DNA of 64,000 nt from Brachionus manjavacas (taxonomy: Eukaryota; Rotifera; Eurotatoria; Ploima; Brachionidae). This document shows, piece by piece, positions 54,349 through 64,000 of this stretch (position 1 is its first letter; every line of letters starts with the position of its first letter). The stretch lies in contig JAHQIY010000004.1 of the NCBI GenBank assembly GCA_019054805.1, positions 1,178,001 to 1,242,000 on the forward strand, written 5' to 3'. A model generated the notes under the pieces. That model searched no databases and was not told the DNA's origin. It saw only the letters and a program-made list of their open reading frames with translations. A program made the position numbers and the translations under genes.

Positions 54349-54948
54349 TCATAAATCGTTTTCATATAAAGTCTGAAAATCATATGCAAGTCTGTTTTGA
54401 TAAAATTCTTCTATTGATTGTGTCTTGACAAAAACTGGCTGATTTTCACCTGATTTAGCTTCTTGATCACGCTCAGAGTCCAATGCATTTATGCCCGAAA
54501 TTCTATCGATGTCCACTTTAAATTCAGGATGATGAGACTTCGATTTGCTATGTCCAAAATTTGATCTATCTTTGGAATTCAAAGCCGAAACTGACTTGAA
54601 AAATAATTTATTTGAATTAATGAAATCTTTCAACTTATGTCCAGATGTTCGACGCTCAGATGGCGACGTCTTGGCATCGCTTATTTCCACTTTGTTGGCA
54701 ATGTGATGATCTTCAATTTTTTTATCTAAATTACTGGTTAACAATTCCTCGGCAATATACTGAATTCCATTGTTAATTGTAAATGCGTTTCTTAAGCTTT
54801 CCTCACGTGTCTTCTTTAGGTCATTTACTATGTCGTATTTGACCTGCTGCAAATCTTGTCTCATGTCTTCGAAGTCATTTTGTTTTGGATCATCTGAATC
54901 ACCTTGGTTATGCATCAAGTAGCGCTTAACCACACGCTCCATTACTAT
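54349..54948 (-). CDS. TRPC B exon: C-terminal tail
   Basis: Acceptor ATTTTAG then [40 protein letters not shown], diverging tail ending LYENDL. 200 codons including the stop. Confidence 0.92.
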   Translation of the reverse strand: MVMERVVKRYLMHNQGDSDDPKQNDFEDMRQDLQQVKYDIVNDLKKTREESLRNAFTINNGIQYIAEELLTSNLDKKIEDHHIANKVEISDAKTSPSERRTSGHKLKDFINSNKLFFKSVSALNSKDRSNFGHSKSKSHHPEFKVDIDRISGINALDSERDQEAKSGENQPVFVKTQSIEEFYQNRLAYDFQTLYENDL

Positions 54949-57900
54949 CTAAAATAAGTAAATTTAAGCATTTAATTAAAATAAAATTTTTTTTGAACCC
55001 TGTAAGTTAATTTGAGGTTCTCTAAACTTCCTGCATTGTCCGTTTTAGAGCTTTCTTTTCTCTTATTTTGGGTGCTTGTGTTATGTTGGGATTGAATTGA
55101 ATTGTTTCGTGTCTCATTTCCTAATTGTGATTTCATCTCGTAAAAACTTGGACCGTCATCAACAGTCGAACCCTCATCATTTGACCTGCGAAAGGATTTA
55201 AAAAATTTTTTCTCTTTATAAAATTTGATGCTTTTCTTGACAAATTCATATGTTCCCAGAGGCGTTGGAATTAAATTCAATGGTACGGGCAGAGTAAAAC
55301 GTTCCTTAATGTATTCCATGTATAGTTTCGAACGAGCAAATTTCCATTCTATGTCCGAATGATGCTAAAATTAAATTAAAGTTATTGAAAAACATTCATA
55401 AATGGCATAACACACAAAAGTTGTTTATTTCAGGACAATTTACTGCATGTTGATCAGTACATTGTTTATTGCTTATTTCAATTTATTTTTTAAATTTATT
55501 AGTTTTTATTTTTAATATATTTTGTTTAATTTTTTTTAATTTGAAGGAACTTGAACTTTTTTCAATCCTGAGAAATTTTATTCCTTGTTAATTATAGGAA
55601 AGAATAATTAATTACTAGTTGATTGATTAATTCTGTTAAATACTTTAACTTTTAGCTGGCTATAAGCTTGGCAAAGGACCGAAGGTTCGAGCCATTATTT
55701 GTTTGTATATTTTTTTATATAAAGACGTTTATTATCATCTTAACAAATAAATAAAATAATGAATCATCTAACCATTTGACTTTTGAGTTGAAAACCTCTC
55801 TAAAATAGTTCTGGAATCAATAGCAAGTATAACCATGATACCTAAGAAATCTTCTCCCACTCAAGACCCTAATAATTATGGTCCAATTAGTTTGACAAGT
55901 TGCCTTGACAAGTTACTTAAACGTAGTATTTACACTTGACATATTTCCAGTTGAAAAATAAATTACAACTTACTATTTAGAAAAATTCTCAAAAAGTTCA
56001 TTATTACTATTTTACTGTATAAAAAATTTTCTATTTATTACTATTATTACTATTTTTTATTTTCCTAAATGCAAATTAATTTGTTTTTTTGTGTTAGAAT
56101 TAAAAAATGTATCCAATGTTGAAATAACATTGAAAAATGCGATGTTTCAAATATTTTTTTCAGTTTCAAAAAAAAAATAATTTTAAGTAAACATGAAAAA
56201 CTTAATTTTTTTTTTTTATAAATTTTGACTTTTGATTTATGGTATGATGATCCTTAACGATAATATTTGTTGTTTAAAAAATTCTACGCTCTGTTTTCCA
56301 TTTTTCATTAAATTAAGTATTTGATAAAATGCAACAAACGAAAGTAAATTATCACTATAATTAAAATTTTTCATTTTTTCTTTTTTTTTTTAACTTTATT
56401 TTTAGTTTTTTCATGTGATTTTATCATGAAGGAGCATTTGCTCAGCAAAAAATAAATAAATGAATTGTTTACAAGTTAAAAAAGAATTTTCCATATTTTT
56501 TTTCAAATTTTCAAATAAAAATTAAGCTCATTCTGTTTCACCAAAGAGTTTAATTTCAAATATGAAAATGCTTGCAATTTTAACTTAAACTTATTTTTTT
56601 TTTGAAACTGAAAAAAATATTTGAAATATCGCACTTTTTCAATGTTAATTCAACATTGGATACATTTTGTAATTCAAACACAAAAAATTAAACCATTTTT
56701 TTGTCTATTTAAATTTTTTTCGCTACTTGAATAATTAAAAAATAAAGAAATTAAAAAAATCTGGATTGTTATTTTTATTTTATGACCGAAATAACGAACA
56801 TATAGAATAGGAAAAAAAATGATTCTTACTTTTTGTGAAATAAAATATTTATAAAAATTAATTTGGGTCATTTCGAAAATGTGATCAATGGCATCATGTC
56901 GGTTTGGTGATCAGTATTATTAGAACAACAAATTAAATATACATTTTTGCTCAATATTCATAATTATATGATCAAAAAAAATTTTTGTGATCAAAATTTA
57001 TTAATAGGGAAAAAGTGTCTTTAAAAAGGTTCACTTAGTGAGAAAATAGTAAGGTGGTTAGAAGACTTTTTGAGTATGAGGACTCAGCGAGTTGTTCTTG
57101 GTGATGGAGTTTCTAGATGGTCAGAGGTACTGAGTAGAGTTCCGCAAGGGTCTGTACTTGGACCCCTGCTATTTGTTCTGTACATAAATGACCTATCTGA
57201 CTGCGTTTCAAATAGAATGGAATTGTATGCAGATGACTCAAAAATACTCGGCATAGTTAATAAAGTTTATGAGAGAGCGATGTTACAGAAAGACCTGGAT
57301 GCAGTATGGCAATGGATAGAGATTTGGCGTATTGGACTGTGTATTGATAAATGTAAAGTAATGCATTTCAGCAGACTAAATGCAAAGCATAAATAAAGAC
57401 AAAATAGAAACTCAAATGTTAAACTAGCGACCACAGAGTGTGAGAGGGATCTTGAAGTGATGGTCTCATCAGATTTAAAGTGGACCCACCAAGTGAAAAG
57501 TGCTTTTGCGAAAGCGAGTAGGTTACTTGGAATGCTCAAACGAACGTTTACAAGTAGAGAGGAAAGGCTGTGGGTAAGATTGTACATATCCATGGTAAGA
57601 CATTATCTAGATTACGCAGTGCAGTTTTGGAATCCAATTATGAAAAGGGATGTGAGCGCGTTAGAAAAGGTGCAAGAAAGGGCAACATAAATACCTATGG
57701 CTCTAAAAAACATGTCGTATGAAATGAGGTTGAGGAAATTAGGACTGACAAAGCTGAGTGAAAGAAGAGTAAGAGGGGACTTGATTGAAATGTACAAATT
57801 AGTGAATGGAATAGAAAAGGTAGGTCTGGTCAAGAATCTAGTGAATAGATCAGAAAACAAGGGTCCATTCGGGGAGTAAAGAGGAAATAGCATCAGAGTC

Positions 57901-60302
57901 CAGAAAGAAAGTTTTCCAGTTCAAATTAGAAACGATTTATAAAAAGAAATTATTGGTGTTTTCTGGATATATGAACTTTACATCTTTTTCATTTTTCATC
58001 ATAAGTCCACAAATCGGGCATGGTATTGGATTTTCATGATTACTTAAACATTTTTTGACATGTAATCTAGCTTCATCACTCATGTTAGGTAAATTTGACG
58101 CGACATCTTTATACTTCAGCCTTTTCTTTTGTCGACCTTGCTTTTCTCAAGCTTTAAGTTGTTCTTGTCCAAATCAATGGAACACAATTGACGTAGCTTG
58201 TAAAAAATATCAGATATTGTCTCTCTGGTTATTTTGTGATCTAAATTAAACTCAATGATGGCTCTAGTTTTGGCTTAAAACAAAGAGAAAAAAACGAGGC
58301 TTCAAAAACCGATTTAAAAGTCCCACATATACTGCAACGGTAAGCTAATAAACATTTTTATTCTCCTTGCTTCTTTTTCAATTTTAATCGATTGTCCTTT
58401 TGACTAACAAAATTATTTGGTACACAATTGATACGGTAATACAAGACCAAGTTCTTTAATTTTTTCAAGAATTTTTTTATCTTCTTCTGTGTTCATTTTA
58501 TTTTATCAAAAGTTTAATAATTTCTAATTTAAGTTTGTTATTTTGGTTTTTAGCTTAAGTTGAGAATTTTTCAAAAATGCTTTTCAGTTGTAAAAGTATT
58601 CTATTACATGTATTCTATTGAATTATTAATTATAAAGAATTTTCAAATTTTTTTTTTTTTTTGAAAATCACTAAATAAATACATACTTGATCAGAGAGGT
58701 TTTTTTAATGATCAAAAAAATTTTTTTGTGATCAAAATTGATTTTAATGAAAATTTTGAGGATCAAAGTTTTACGTTGTTCTAATAATACAAATTGGTGA
58801 TCCATTTAAACCATTCCCATTTAAACATATAACACCTGTCATTACTTATTTCAATTTATCTATTTAAATTTTCTTTATTTTTTTGATTATTTTTTTAAAT
58901 TTGAAAAAGCTTTATCTCAGTGCAGATTAACAAAAAAATAAATAATCTCTTAAATACTATTATTTTATTATTATTGATCTAAAGTTGTAAGCCGAAATTT
59001 TTTTATTATTGAAAAAAATAAAAAATTACTATGATATCTTCGAAAGATTTGGTCATCATGGCAATGAGCATATTGATCATAATTGTTATGTTAGCAATGT
59101 GAAAGAACCCAAAAAGCAAATAACCAATGGATACAGTTAAATTGTTCTCAAAAGGTGATATTAGAGTGTCGGTCGAATCGCCTATGGTGTAGAGGGCAAA
59201 AAACAAAGTCATGAACGCTCTTCCAAGGCTAAGAAACAAAAAAATTAAAAAAAAAAAAAAATCTGGAAGATTACGATCCAAATGCTTCTTCAGCTTTGGT
59301 CGAATACGGATGCTCCGGGTCCTCTGTGTTGTAATGCTTAGTTATCTCAACTGCCTCTCTCACGTCAGCATTGTAATACCAATACAAATTATTCAGTCCA
59401 AAAACAAACGAGGCAAATATTACTGCAAATATAACTATGAACTTCAGTATGTCATTTATCATTTTACCAAGTGTTATTTGTAGTGGTCCCAATTGCTGAT
59501 TAGCCGACAAATAAAAACACAACCGAGTAAAAGTGAAAATGTTTGCGATGGCAAACAGTCCTTCCGAAAGATTAATAGGGTCCAGATTTTGCCAATAGAA
59601 CCTGTCGCTGTTCAGCCAGTAGAAAACATTGTACACTTCTTTTTGAGCAAATTTGTCCGTGCCATTCAATCTGTCCACTTTGGTCCAGAATTCATCGTTG
59701 CCAATAAGTTTTAAATAATCAGACACTACTAGCATTGTGTGATACTTTAAGCCAAATGAGCTCAAGTAAAGAACATTCATGCACAAGTTAAAGGTGTTTG
59801 TTGACGAGTAAAAGTAGTCGTAGATGCCATAGGTCATTAGCTGCTTTATTTCGTGCCATGTTTGGCCTATGATCCACACACTTATTGTGATATCGAGGCC
59901 AGTGGGCTTGTTTTCTCTGATGAAAAAATTTTCAAATTCAATATGAACGGCCAAGTCCTTGCGGTCAACGTAATTGTGAAAAGATTCGTTGAACCGTGGA
60001 AATAGCTCTAGGAAATTGAGGGCATTATCGTGGATGGGAAACTTGAAAAATGATGAGACAATCATTCCTACGAAGATTAAGTAGGACACAAAATGGGATA
60101 TGAATTTGACACATGGCAATGTCATAAAGCGTCCAAGCCTAGATCTTGGCAAAATGATGAAAAAAATTGATGACACAGGTAAGAGAATGATGTGCAATAG
60201 GATCAATAGCATTATTGTTAACGGATTCATTTTGGATATTTTTCTCACTCCAGTGTACCATATTTCAACAATTTTTTGTTGACAATTTGAATGTGCCACA
60301 AA
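54349..60302 (-). CDS. TRPC-family cation channel B, 3' four exons (partial)
   Basis: Exons (transcript order): 60302-59275, 59228-59030, 55364-54999, 54948-54349; phases add up with no stop. Membrane domain [58 protein letters not shown], pore [18 protein letters not shown]6 [23 protein letters not shown] box [20 protein letters not shown] with LIPTPLG, tail [20 protein letters not shown]. About 730 residues are visible; the ankyrin exons should lie beyond the right edge, because paralogue A has a 3.6-kb intron at that point. Strongly similar to gene A through the membrane part and much less in the C-terminal tail, as expected for old tandem duplicates. Expected role: plasma-membrane cation channel downstream of PLC; channels may form heteromers. 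Intron positions differ from A at two sites. Confidence 0.92.
54999..55364 (-). CDS. TRPC B exon: TRP box and linker
   Basis: Acceptor TTTTAG then [20 protein letters not shown]. Donor AGG|GTTCAA after KLTYR is non-consensus beyond GT. Next intron 50 nt. Confidence 0.9.
55365..56082. other. TRPC B intron, left part
   Basis: AT-rich, with a plus-strand LINE RT fragment at 55800-55940 listed separately. Nothing else recognised. Confidence 0.5.
55800..55940 (+). mobile_element. Small LINE reverse-transcriptase fragment
   Basis: Reads [37 protein letters not shown], the I.MIpKk......NYRPISLts.l.Kl.er motif just before the RT palm. The frame ends right after it. Confidence 0.7.
56083..56694. mobile_element. 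Composite MITE family B, about 610 bp, in TRPC B intron
   Basis: Inverted ends: AAAATGTATCCAATGTTGAA ATAACATTG...GCGATGTTTCAAAT on the left and its inverse (ATTTGAAATATCGCACTTTT TCAATG...AAATTAAACCA) on the right. Internal GTTTTCCATTTTTCATT module and GAGCATTTGCTCAGC hairpin followed by AAATAAATAAATGAATT. Confidence 0.7.
57010..57945 (+). mobile_element. 5'-truncated CR1-group LINE, RT to C-terminus
   Basis: [81 protein letters not shown], then [20 protein letters not shown] and [40 protein letters not shown]. Both catalytic Asp of the ADD box are present. Two breaks (about 57395 and 57690) separate otherwise good frames, so it is fairly young. Distinct subfamily from the LINE at 36.2 kb. 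Nested in the Merlin-like element. Confidence 0.9.
57960..58505 (-). pseudogene. Merlin/IS1595-like transposase N-terminus, decayed
   Basis: Starts [27 protein letters not shown], then pieces [18 protein letters not shown] in a shifted frame, and [38 protein letters not shown] zinc-ribbon Cys pair followed by a helix-turn-helix-like block and KLRQLC is the usual N-terminal layout of IS1595/Merlin proteins. Many stops; the DDE domain is missing, presumably lost with the LINE insertion. Confidence 0.45.
58794..59029. other. TRPC B intron, right end
   Basis: Holds a weak copy of the hairpin tail motif (AAGCTTTATCTCAGTGC followed by AAATAAAT) near 58907. No gene. Confidence 0.5.
59030..59228 (-). 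CDS. TRPC B exon: pore and S6
   Basis: Acceptor TTTCTTAG; phase 2 completes [55 protein letters not shown]. Donor ATA|GTAATT. In paralogue A there is no intron here. Confidence 0.92.
59275..60302 (-). CDS. TRPC B exon: S1-S5 membrane region
   Basis: Acceptor ACAAG then [20 protein letters not shown]; continuous through [40 protein letters not shown] to AEEAFGS and donor TC|GTAATC. 342 codons plus 2 nt. It fuses what are exons 3 and 4 of gene A. Confidence 0.93.
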
Positions 60303-60872
60303 CTTGTAAAAGTTTTTTTTTTAATTTATTTTTTATTTAGTAGAGTATTAAAAAAAAGTTAAAAAAAAAGTTAAAACAATTTTGTCGAACATTTATTAGA
60401 TTCTGTTTTTCAAAAAATTTTGTTTTTCATTTTATCAAAGTCTATTTTTCACGGAGTTGAAAGGGAGACTAACGATCATTCCAAACTGCCCGGGAGTTTT
60501 CCCCAAACTATTATTTTAATAATAATAAAAAATAGAGTATTAATGTTGGGGTAAATTTTTTGTCAACCTCTCTCTCTATTAGCTGTATCCCAGTCAAGCT
60601 AAAATCGATGACTTCATCGATGTTTCATCTATGAATCATCTCATTTTTTATACATGAAAATTTTTTTTGGATAAAAACCAGGAAATGTTCACCTTTTTCT
60701 CTTCAGAATATTAAAAAATGACACAGTCATGAAAAACTTAGCATTTTCATCGTTACTTCATTTTTGAATCATCTCATTAATTATTATTATTGTTACTATT
60801 ATTAATTGAATTAACCTCCTTTTAGGAGAAATAAATTTAAAAAGAATAAAAAAAAAAAAGATTGATATTTAT
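60303..60872. repeat. Intron sequence with retroposon tail and R3 fragment
   Basis: 60448-60540: CTGCCCGGGAGTTTTCCCC patch with (AAT)n tail, partner of 1845-1940. 60585-60795: first 210 bp of repeat family R3 (CCAGTCAAGCTAAAATCGAT, GACTTCATCGATGTTTCATC), ending in ATTATTATTATTG. Presumably within the TRPC B int​ron toward its ankyrin exons. Confidence 0.6.
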
Positions 60873-61959
60873 GGGATTAGGACGTTATATAGACACTTTT
60901 TTTATATAGAATATAGACTGAAAACATGAAGACAAAAATGATATAGACTCATAAATTATATAGAAAAAGAAAAAAGCATATAGACGCAGAAAATTATTAC
61001 GTAGAATTATTCTTTATAGACTATATATTCTATATAGACTTGATTTTTTAGTAATAATCAACATACTCGTATTGATGTTCAAACTCTTTATATAATAAAC
61101 ACTTATTCAAAAAGTGTTTGCATAATTAATTATAGGCCTAATTTGTTTTTAGAAATTTGAAAATGTTCAAAGATTCCCCAAAAGAAGAAGGAAGGAAGGT
61201 GTTTGTATGCTGAGAGCTTTGCCTTTTGTTCCAATGTATGACTTATTTGAAGCATATGAAACGATTAAGGAAACTTGTTCTGAAAAATTTAGGGTTGATT
61301 TTTTAGAGTCTTATTTTGAAGAGCATTATATGTTTAAGTTAAATTCTGACAACAAAAAAATTTCTTCAACTTATAAGCCCCAAATATGGAACGTTTTTGA
61401 TAGAGTATTGGATGAAATTCCTAGAACGAATAATAATTTAGAAGCATGGCATAAATCTTTTGCTCTATCTATAAGAAGTCACCCTACTGTGAATAAGATA
61501 ATTTTACATTTTAAGAAAGAAAACCACTCAACTGAAATTCATTTAAGTCAGGTTCAAAGAGGCGAACAGTATACTAGAATGCCGAAAGAAATACTTAAAG
61601 ATAATTTGTTGAAATATGAGTGTAAGTTGTATGAGCAAACTGGTGGCAAAAGTGAGGATAAGGCTATAATCAGGGAAGAATTAAGAGAGTTTCTTCATAA
61701 GATTAGTGAAATTTTGACAAAAAGAAAGTACGATTAATTTATTGAGTTTTGTGCAAATATTTTTTTGTAATTTAATTTTGAAAATTTTGTAATTTTATTT
61801 TGTAATTTTTGTAATATTATTTTATAAAGCTAAATATTATAGTCTACGTTCTATATAAATTATGTCTATATGCACAGTCTATATTATAGTCTACGATCTA
61901 CATAAATTATGTCTATATATACAGTCTATATTATCAAGTCTATATAACGTCATAGTGCC
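60873..61959 (+). mobile_element. TIR-bounded MULE derivative, 1087 bp, 8-bp target duplication
   Basis: Left end GGGATTAGGACGTTATATAG AC and right end inverse GGCACTATGACGTTATATAG AC match at 19 of 22 positions. The flanks carry a perfect ATATTTAT duplication (60865-60872, 61960-61967). Both arms are packed with TATAGAC/GTCTATA strings (subterminal repeats). A single intact ORF lies inside. The clean target duplication argues for recent movement. Confidence 0.85.
61207..61737 (+). CDS. Truncated MULE transposase, 176 residues, intact frame
   Basis: MLRALPFVPMYDLFEAYETI, a helical region FRVDFLESYFEEHYMFK, YKPQIWNVFDRVLDEIPRTN NNLEAWHKSFALSIRSHPTV and NKIILHFKKENHSTEIHLSQ. The W.v..R...g.pRTNN..EaWH..f...+..HPt. 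block is the region just downstream of the MULE catalytic core in many animal MULEs. The DDE core itself, the N-terminal DNA-binding domain and a SWIM finger are absent. The start ATG is chosen as first in frame. Sits between the TIRs of 60873-61959. It could still bind DNA or transposase, but no activity is implied. Confidence 0.75.
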   Translation: MLRALPFVPMYDLFEAYETIKETCSEKFRVDFLESYFEEHYMFKLNSDNKKISSTYKPQIWNVFDRVLDEIPRTNNNLEAWHKSFALSIRSHPTVNKIILHFKKENHSTEIHLSQVQRGEQYTRMPKEILKDNLLKYECKLYEQTGGKSEDKAIIREELREFLHKISEILTKRKYD

Positions 61960-62509
61960 ATATTTATAAATAAAATGTCATGTAAGAAGAAAAAGGAAAT
62001 ACGAAATAAGAAAAGATTAATGAATGAACTTCACTTTTTCTTTCAAAACCTTTTCAAATTTAAATACATTTATTAATATGGTTGAAAGACTTGGTTTGAA
62101 GTGTTTTGTGAGTAAGTCTAGGTCAGAAGAAAAGGAGTCTTTTGATGGTAGTTTTTGAGACATAATATTTAAAATTTGAAATGAGAGTTAAATTTTAGAG
62201 AGCTGATAAAAGATAGTTTTGAAAATACATAAAGTTCATCAAAGTTAAAACTTTTTTAAATCCTGAGGATTCCAGAGATGTGGCAAGTTGGTCTTAGCTT
62301 AAACATTTGTCTAATTAGGATATTTTGGAGGGTATTAAGGTACTTTTTAGTTTCAGTGTTTAAGTGTTTCAGGACCAAATGAAAATTGAGATAGACAGTA
62401 CGTTTTGTATAGTAATGATTTAAATTAGGGGAAGAAACTGCTTATATTATGCATTTAAAACATGAAAGTCCAAAAAAGCTTTTTTGTACTTTTTTGAATT
62501 TCTCAGTTG
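61960..62509 (-). mobile_element. Possible LINE C-terminal fragment
   Basis: Minus-strand reading near 62350-62170 gives NTLQNILIRQMFKLRPTCHI then FNFDELYVFSKLSFISSLKF, similar in style to the post-RT tail of some LINEs (short helix, l.fdeLy..sKl.Fl..L). Stops interrupt it. Low confidence; the rest is AT-rich. Confidence 0.3.
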
Positions 62510-63190
62510 AACAGGATGATTAATTATGATTGAATTATTTTGATTAAAGCCAAGAAAACGTTCATGAGCTAATTAATTTAATTTTGAAGTGTTATTGGTT
62601 TACTAAGCGCTCCAATCCCAAGTAATTCAACCCAAAAATCAAGGTGCTAACCAGGATGAAGCATAAAATCTACTGTCGGATTCGATCAGCTTCTTGCTGC
62701 CGCGAGTTGAGGACCGCTTACTCTTCAATCTGTAAGCAGGTCAAACTAGCTGTAAGAAATGTCATCTCTAAGTTCGAAGCATCTATTGTCAAGGCCTGTA
62801 AGCTTCAGCCAAAGCTTCTTTAGAATTAAATCAATAGCCAGAAGAAATGGAGAGACTCAATTAAGATGTTTCGATTTTGACTTTCCCTTTCAATAGAGCT
62901 GATCTTAAGAAAATTCAGTTTTCAAACATAAATCATACGAAACAAACTTAGTTAGTTAAACTGAAAAATTATTTGTAAACAATTTCAGAACTTTTGAAAA
63001 GATTCGAAAAAAAATTGCTTATTAATTTTATTTTTAAAAAGCCATTAATATAATTTGAATTTTATTTATTTAGATATTGTCTAAAAATTTGTAAATTACC
63101 GAAATAATGAGAAAAAAAATAACGAAAATTATAAAATCAGCCAGATAAGAAGAATTGTTTACTCAAATAGCCGATATAGACGAAGCTGGT
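62510..63190 (+). repeat. Repeat family R3, second copy, split by a LINE fragment
   Basis: 62515-62600 and 62863-63190 align, in order, with the minus strand of 40300-40690. The interruption 62601-62862 is the LINE piece. At the far end CAGCCAGATAAGAAGAATTG parallels the CAGCCAGTTTAGAAGAATGC end of the other copy. Confidence 0.7.
62601..62862 (+). mobile_element. Internal fragment of CR1-group LINE inserted in R3
   Basis: Decayed equivalent of 37450-37705 of the long LINE: KRSNPK then KIKVLTRMKHKIYCRIRSAS, CKQVKLAVRNVISKFEASIV KACKLQPKLL and INSQKKWRDSIK. Closest to the LINE in the TRPC A intron (both have ...KMK.KI.CRI.SA). Truncated at both ends, without a tail. Confidence 0.85.
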
Positions 63191-64000
63191 CTATCAAATA
63201 ATTTATATTATTTGTTAATTCAAATTCATCCCAAGTAACGTTTTTTGCATGAATTTTTCAATAAGTTACCGATTTTGGCTTATTGATAGGGTCACGTGAA
63301 TTAAGAATATTTTGACATACTATATATGTGCCAAAGTCGCGTTCTTATTTATGAGGCTGCAAAGTTGAACACGGGAATTCGAGGACAGTTAAGAGTATAA
63401 ATAAGTATATTTAAAATAAACCTTTAAAATATATTTTGCAATTTATATATAAATGCCCTTTAGATTTTAGACTGACTCTGTTGAATTTGATAACCAATTA
63501 GTGAGTCAAGTATAAAAGTAACAGTTTGAGACTTTTTTTGTTGAGTTTACCTAAATTTATTTGAATCTTTTTACTAAAAGAAAATTAGAATCCCAAGTAA
63601 AAAAGATCCAGAGCCACAAATCCTTCAAAAAAATGAATCAAAAATTAAAATTTGAAAGTTTTAGACTCAATGATAAATTTCAGTTACGCTAAAAATTGAC
63701 TTTTTTTTAATATTCTCATTTTTTAAATTTAAATTAAAATTTTTTTTTACTGTTTTCTTTTAATAACTAATTTTTTTAATCATTTGTATACAAATTAATT
63801 ATGTTGAAATATTTTTTGTATTATTTTTCATTTATAATAATTATCGTTTTCAATTATATGCATTTATTTAATTATTTTTTATTTAGTGCATAAAAATATT
63901 AACTATTTATGGGCTATATTAAAAAGCACGCTGATCGATTCATTTTTTAATAGATTATTAGATAATGAATATTGCGAAGGAATGTGTTCATGACGATTAA
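63191..64000. other. AT-rich right edge, no gene
   Basis: No coding signal. The upstream ankyrin exons of TRPC B were looked for here and not found. Confidence 0.5.

Larger units (their letters stand above)
56913..58793 (-). mobile_element. Merlin-like DNA transposon with 9-bp target duplication, LINE inserted inside
   Basis: TIR GTATTATTAGAACAAC (56914-56929) and the perfect inverse GTTGTTCTAATAATAC (58775-58790). The flanks carry TTGGTGATC at 56904-56912 and 58794-58802, a 9-bp target duplication as expected for Merlin/IS1595-type transposases. Subterminal TGATCAAAA/TTTTGATCA strings occur at both ends. The right half holds a minus-strand transposase N-terminus; a CR1-group LINE piece occupies the left half. 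Confidence 0.75.

Noticed and set aside
1-64000. tRNA, rRNA or other structured RNA genes
   Set aside because: No cloverleaf with plausible A and B boxes or rRNA-like conserved core was recognised; A/T richness makes chance stems common.

Overview
The window is very AT-rich (mostly long A/T runs). It carries spliceosomal introns, two TRPC-type cation-channel genes and many LINEs and cut-and-paste transposons, so it is nuclear DNA of an invertebrate animal. Introns fall into two classes: 46-57 nt, and more than 3.5 kb filled with transposons. That compact style plus the mix of mobile elements would fit a monogonont rotifer such as Brachionus; this is a guess from memory, not a comparison.

Layout. 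1-5.4 kb: transposon debris (LINE 3' end, MITEs, LINE RT). 5.4-6.1 kb: last exon of a C2H2 zinc-finger gene (+). 6.2-7.8 kb: a 508-bp TIR element, a MULE tail and a LINE RT piece. 8.0-11.1 kb: a 630-codon open frame (-) whose motif order looks like a RAG1/Transib-type DDE transposase, plus a deleted tandem copy. 11.1-12.7 kb: broken MULE transposase. 12.7-15.1 kb: an old LTR-type retroelement with two 136-bp direct repeats. 17.2-22.5 kb: the most unusual segment, a spliced P-loop NTPase (DUF3987-like) gene with a pogo element in one intron, followed by a Cys-cluster ORF. The pair is bracketed by inverted arrays of a roughly 100-bp tandem repeat.

23.2-33.9 kb: TRPC channel gene A (-), six exons, reading frame intact, with a LINE in one intron and hAT-like and fold-back MITEs in another. 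36.2-39.6 kb: near full-length CR1-group LINE. 39.7-47.5 kb: hAT remnants, a Tc1/mariner element, LINE tails and another MITE. 48.7-49.3 kb: a small three-exon gene (-) with a PP1-docking-like KVTF motif. 50.6-53.8 kb: Helitron helicase piece, TIR-bounded MULE tail, Tc1/mariner remnant, second copy of the 508-bp element. 54.3-60.3 kb: TRPC gene B (-), 3' part only; its ankyrin exons would lie past the right edge. A Merlin-like element with its own LINE insertion sits in its large intron. 60.9-62.0 kb: a TIR-bounded MULE derivative with an 8-bp target duplication and an intact 176-codon ORF.

Functionally, the only host genes I can defend are the two tandem TRPC channels, the zinc-finger exon and probably the small spliced gene. 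Nearly everything else is mobile DNA at different stages of decay. No rRNA, tRNA or CRISPR was recognised.
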